From: Closterium sp. Naga37s-1
Taxonomy: Eukaryota > Streptophyta > Zygnematophyceae > Desmidiales > Closteriaceae
DNA: 64,000 nucleotides
NCBI GenBank assembly: GCA_947471745.1
Contig: CANJKZ010000772.1
Location: 1,178,001-1,242,000, forward strand
Reading direction: 5' to 3'
Shown here one piece after another: positions 60,712 through 64,000 of this stretch. The stretch's first letter is position 1, and each line of letters begins with the position of its first letter. Position numbers and translations under genes: made by a program. Under the pieces are notes generated by a model. It had not been told where the DNA came from, ran no database searches, and saw only the letters and a program-made list of their open reading frames with translations.

Positions 60712-63700
60712 ATGGCTTCTCCGCGCGTATACTTCGCCGCCTCATCTCCGCGCAGCTTCGCGCCAACCACCCCCACTAGCCAGCTTCTAGGGGACTCCTC
60801 CATAGCCCAAGGATCAGGCGGTGGCAGTTCGGTAGGGTTAGAGGAGCTTCAAGATGCGTACTTGTCAGAGCTGCTCTCCTACAGCCTGGATCGATTAAAC
60901 AAGGTGCGACAGAGATTGAGGTTGTAAGGCAGAAGAACTTCGGACGATCATGGGTAGTCATGGTTCTTGAAAGATTCGGGAAAAGCGACGAAGAGATATC
61001 TTTGAACTTTCGGTCCGGATACATGTATGATTGACGCTTCTCTCATGTGAGGCCAGACCAATCAGGAACACTGATTCTGCGATTCTTGCCGCTGCTCGGT
61101 CTATTGCCACCTATCCGGACTATCTTTTACTCACGTCGTCCTTTCCCCGGTCCCTAACGCTTTGCTTGCTCAAGGAGCCGGAGCTGCTGCGCGCCGATGC
61201 GGAGAGGGTGCAGCGGCAGATGCAGGAGGTGGCGGTGGCGCATTACCGCGCGTTCATCACCGCTGCTGACGCCATCCGGTCCATCCACCGGGAGATCAAC
61301 TCCGTCGACCAACACCTGGGGTCTCTGGTGAGAGGCGACCAACACCTGGGGTCTCTGGTGAGAGGAGATAGTCTGACATTGCATCATGTATAGTTGTTCC
61401 AATATTACAGAATGTAATTTGTACAGAATATTACAGTTATTGCGTTGTTGTGAGTATGGATAAATGTTCAGTCTGACAATGAGCTACTACTCTGTATTAC
61501 AGCGTGTTCGACCATCCACAGAACATGTCACGAAGTCACAGTCAAGAGAGTCCACATGTTGATCATCACATCATAACCTTCATCCTCGTGCCTGACACTG
61601 CATCGCTTTCGTCAACTCGTCTGGGATTGTATCATGTCAAAACAAAGCGCATCTGATCTGACAAAAAGTGCCTGCTTAAATAATTTGATCATATTTTATC
61701 AAACCCTTTTTCACCCGAATCTGGCATCAGGTGTTGGAGATCCCTAAGCTCACCACTGGGTGCAATGAGTTTCTGGAGGAGGCCCAGGGGGTGATGGAAA
61801 AGAGGCGGCTGAACAAGACAATGCTTGCCACCCACCCCACGCTCATGGACCTTCTAGAGATCCCACAGCTCATGGACACGTGAGTGCTGTGGCGCATGGC
61901 CACGTGGGTGCTATCTCATGACCACATGTTCTGCCTGAGCGGAATTTCCAACACATGCTGCTATTTCCACAGAGCCGTTGCTTCCGTCCTCGAATGCCTC
62001 CTTTGACACTGCGGATGAGACTAATGACCGAAGCATGGACGTGACAAGCCATGAGGCGGGAATGATTGCATTTCCCCTCTCTCTTCTCCTCTTTCCACCT
62101 CTGCTCCTCTTCTCGCCTCTGATCATCCTTCCCCGTGCAGCTGTGTGCGCAACGGCAACTACGATGAGGCCTTGGACCTGGAGGCGTTTGTAGCTAAGCT
62201 CGCCACCATGCATGCTAAGTGCGTTGAGTGGGTGGGGGAAGAGACAAGTGTGCGAGGGAAAGGGGGAGTCAAGTGCATGGGGGGTATGTGTGGGGGGAGA
62301 TGTGAATCAAATGCGTATGGGGGGGGGGGGGGAGATAGTGAGAGTCAAATGCGTGGGTGGCGGAAAGAGATCTTTGAAATCGACTCAGTATTCGTTTTTA
62401 CAAGATTACATGCACCTGCCACCACCCTCCCATCCACGCACATCCCATCCGTCATGCATCGCCGGCAGCACCCCTCCCAACCCCGCCACCCTGTACGTGA
62501 ATCAGCGGTTGGCAGTTGAAATGATCCACTCTATCCAGACCATGCTGTCCCTCCGCTCCTCCCCTCTTTTCCTCCCCTCACCGCCGCACCCACCCCCATC
62601 AACCCGCTTATCACCCCACTGTACACCCCCCCCCCCCCCCCCCCCCCCCCCTACCAGACTGCCTGTGATCCAGCAGCTGGCAGTGGAAGTGAGGCACACC
62701 ACGCAGGCCATGCTGTCACAGCTGCTGCTGCGGCTGCGATCCAACATCCAGGTGAGAGAGCGGCATAACGTTCGAGTGAGGGAGCAGCATGGCATTTTGA
62801 GTGAGAGAACAGCGTGACATATAAGGAGAAAAGCAGCATTAGCAGAGGCCTGGGAATGAATCTGGTAGTCTTCTTTCTACTCCAGCGTATTTTTCTACCA
62901 AGGTGTGTGATGCAGCTCGCAGTCTGTCATCCCGAGACTCGTTTATTTAGAATCCCCCCCTTTGTCCTCTTCCCTTTGGCCGCTTCTCTGAAGCCAACTT
63001 TCTATCTGTCTGTCATCCCAATCGTCCCTCTTCCTCTGACTGACTAACCTCTGACTGACTACCTCTGACTGACTACCTCTGACTGACTACCTCTGACTGA
63101 CTACCTCTGACTGACGAACCTCTGACTGACTACCTCTGACTGACTAACCTCTGATATTTCCTGATTTCCCCGTGTCTCGCACCACCCACTCCTTGCAGCT
63201 GCCCGAGTGTCTGCGTGTGATTGGCTATCTCCGGCGACTGGCGGTGTTTTCAGAAACAGAAATGCGGCTCCAGGTGAATAGCGATCTTGAGAAGCAATCG
63301 TTTGTGTGTTCCACAACAAGTCTGTGCAATACCACATATAAGCTGTATGTGACACACCCATATGCTCGTCATTCATACCACTCTGATGCCCCTTACTCCT
63401 GATGGTCCATTTCTCCTTTACCCTCAACTTCTTATGGTTTACCCCCACCTGACCCCCTCCCCCCTCCCCCCTCCTCCCCTCCCTCCACTCAGTTCCTGCG
63501 GTGCAGGGAGGCGTGGCTGGGGGAGGTGGTATCTGAGCTGGACCCGTCATCCCCCTACGACTATCTGAAGCGCCTCACCGACTGCCACCGCGTGCACCTC
63601 TTTGACGTCGCCACGCAGTACCATGCCATCTTCGCCCACCACTCCTCCAATTCCCCAGATTCATCGAACCTGGACGAGGATTCGGCCGCGCTCGCGGCTC

Positions 63701-63951
63701 TGCTAGGGGACGGGGGAGTGGGGGGAGGAGCCGGGGGAGGGGCCGGGGGGGTTTTGGGGAAGTATGGGAAGGGCAGGGCGGGAGGTGGGGCGGTTTTGAA
63801 TGGGTGGGGGGGTGGGGGATCGGGTGGGGATGGGGGGCTGGTGTATGGATGGGCTATGCATCGGGTGGCTGTGTATTTAGCAGCGCTGGCGCAGCATCTG
63901 CCGAGGATCGAGGATGGGGGGTCGCTGGCGAGCGTGCTGGAACACTGCATG
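60712..63951 (+). CDS. COG8: Conserved oligomeric Golgi complex subunit 8, 5' part
   Basis: Subunit of lobe B of the COG tether for retrograde vesicles at the Golgi. Exons: 60712-60903, 61175-61327 (or -61357), 61731-61879, 62141-62218, 62658-62751, 63199-63273, 63493-63951, all phase-consistent; the gene continues past the window. Landmarks: [103 protein letters not shown] and [18 protein letters not shown] Gly-rich insert (about 63705-63840) follows where other COG8 proteins are compact, before [15 protein letters not shown] and [14 protein letters not shown]. The ATG at 60712 is four bases after another ATG; I chose it because its frame carries the protein. Splice-junction duplications are listed separately. 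Confidence 0.93.
61298..61366 (+). repeat. 30-bp duplication of a COG8 exon end plus splice donor
   Basis: GACCAACACCTGGGGTCTCT then GGTGAGAGGC is present twice in tandem (61308-61337 and 61338-61367). Donors lie at 61328 and 61358. Using the second adds ten in-frame residues ([10 protein letters not shown]). Confidence 0.9.
62491..62560 (+). repeat. Decayed upstream copy of COG8 exon 5
   Basis: Reads [20 protein letters not shown], clearly a diverged copy of the intact exon 5 ([20 protein letters not shown], 62658-62751). No AG acceptor abuts the homologous start, so it is probably not spliced. The copies are 167 bases apart; the intervening intron is C-rich. Confidence 0.85.
63045..63155 (+). 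repeat. CTGACTGACTAC tandem array in COG8 intron 5
   Basis: About eight units of CTCTGACTGACTAC with small variants (CTAAC, CGAAC), upstream of the exon 6 acceptor at 63198. Confidence 0.85.
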
Positions 63952-64000
63952 GTGAGATGGGCGGCATGGTGAGATGGGTGGCATGGTGAGATGGGCGGCA

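Overview
The window is nuclear DNA of a photosynthetic streptophyte, probably a streptophyte green alga or an early land plant. It carries nuclear genes for chloroplast proteins (CP12, PsaK), a plant-type DNA polymerase lambda with a BRCT domain, an MBD4-like glycosylase, short GT-AG introns and plant-style Ty1/copia elements primed from initiator tRNA-Met. The copia proteins loosely resemble what I remember from Closterium-type desmids, but that is a weak memory-based guess.

Left arm (1-20.9 kb), gene-bearing: last exon of 60S ribosomal protein L34 (+); DNA polymerase lambda (-, 3.4-11.6 kb); CP12 (+); MBD4-like DNA glycosylase (-); Nit1-type deaminated-glutathione amidase (+); PsaK (-). Exon chains were built by eye from homology, splice signals and phase; they close in frame for polymerase lambda (from its BRCT exon on), MBD4L, Nit1, PsaK, the RRM protein and COG8.

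Middle (20.9-57.2 kb), a retrotransposon nest. Element A (20,899-43,473, target duplication GATGT) holds element B in its 5' LTR, a solo LTR inside B's 5' LTR, an intact minus-strand element C with identical LTRs (TSD CTACA) inside its gag, a second solo LTR, and a foreign GTCGAC-rich block in pol. Next to it, element D (-) interrupts what looks like the 5' half of a tRNA-Glu gene and itself contains element E (TSD TGGCC), which contains the small non-autonomous element F (TSD AGATC).

Right arm (57.2-64 kb): a two-RRM hnRNP-like protein (-) and COG8 of the Golgi tethering complex (+, running off the window), arranged head to head.

Most striking observation: nearly every part of the polymerase lambda gene has been locally and tandemly duplicated as exon fragment plus flanking intron, in 2 to 7 copies, usually with one intact copy per cluster. 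The same signature recurs more weakly in Nit1 (terminal exon), COG8 (an exon and two splice donors) and RPL34 (splice acceptor). This suggests a locus- or genome-wide tendency to short tandem duplication across splice junctions. Other leads are covarying hairpins in the tiny (125-141 bp) LTRs, a UAG codon shared by elements B and D where C and E have CAG, and a +1 gag/pol junction in intact element C.
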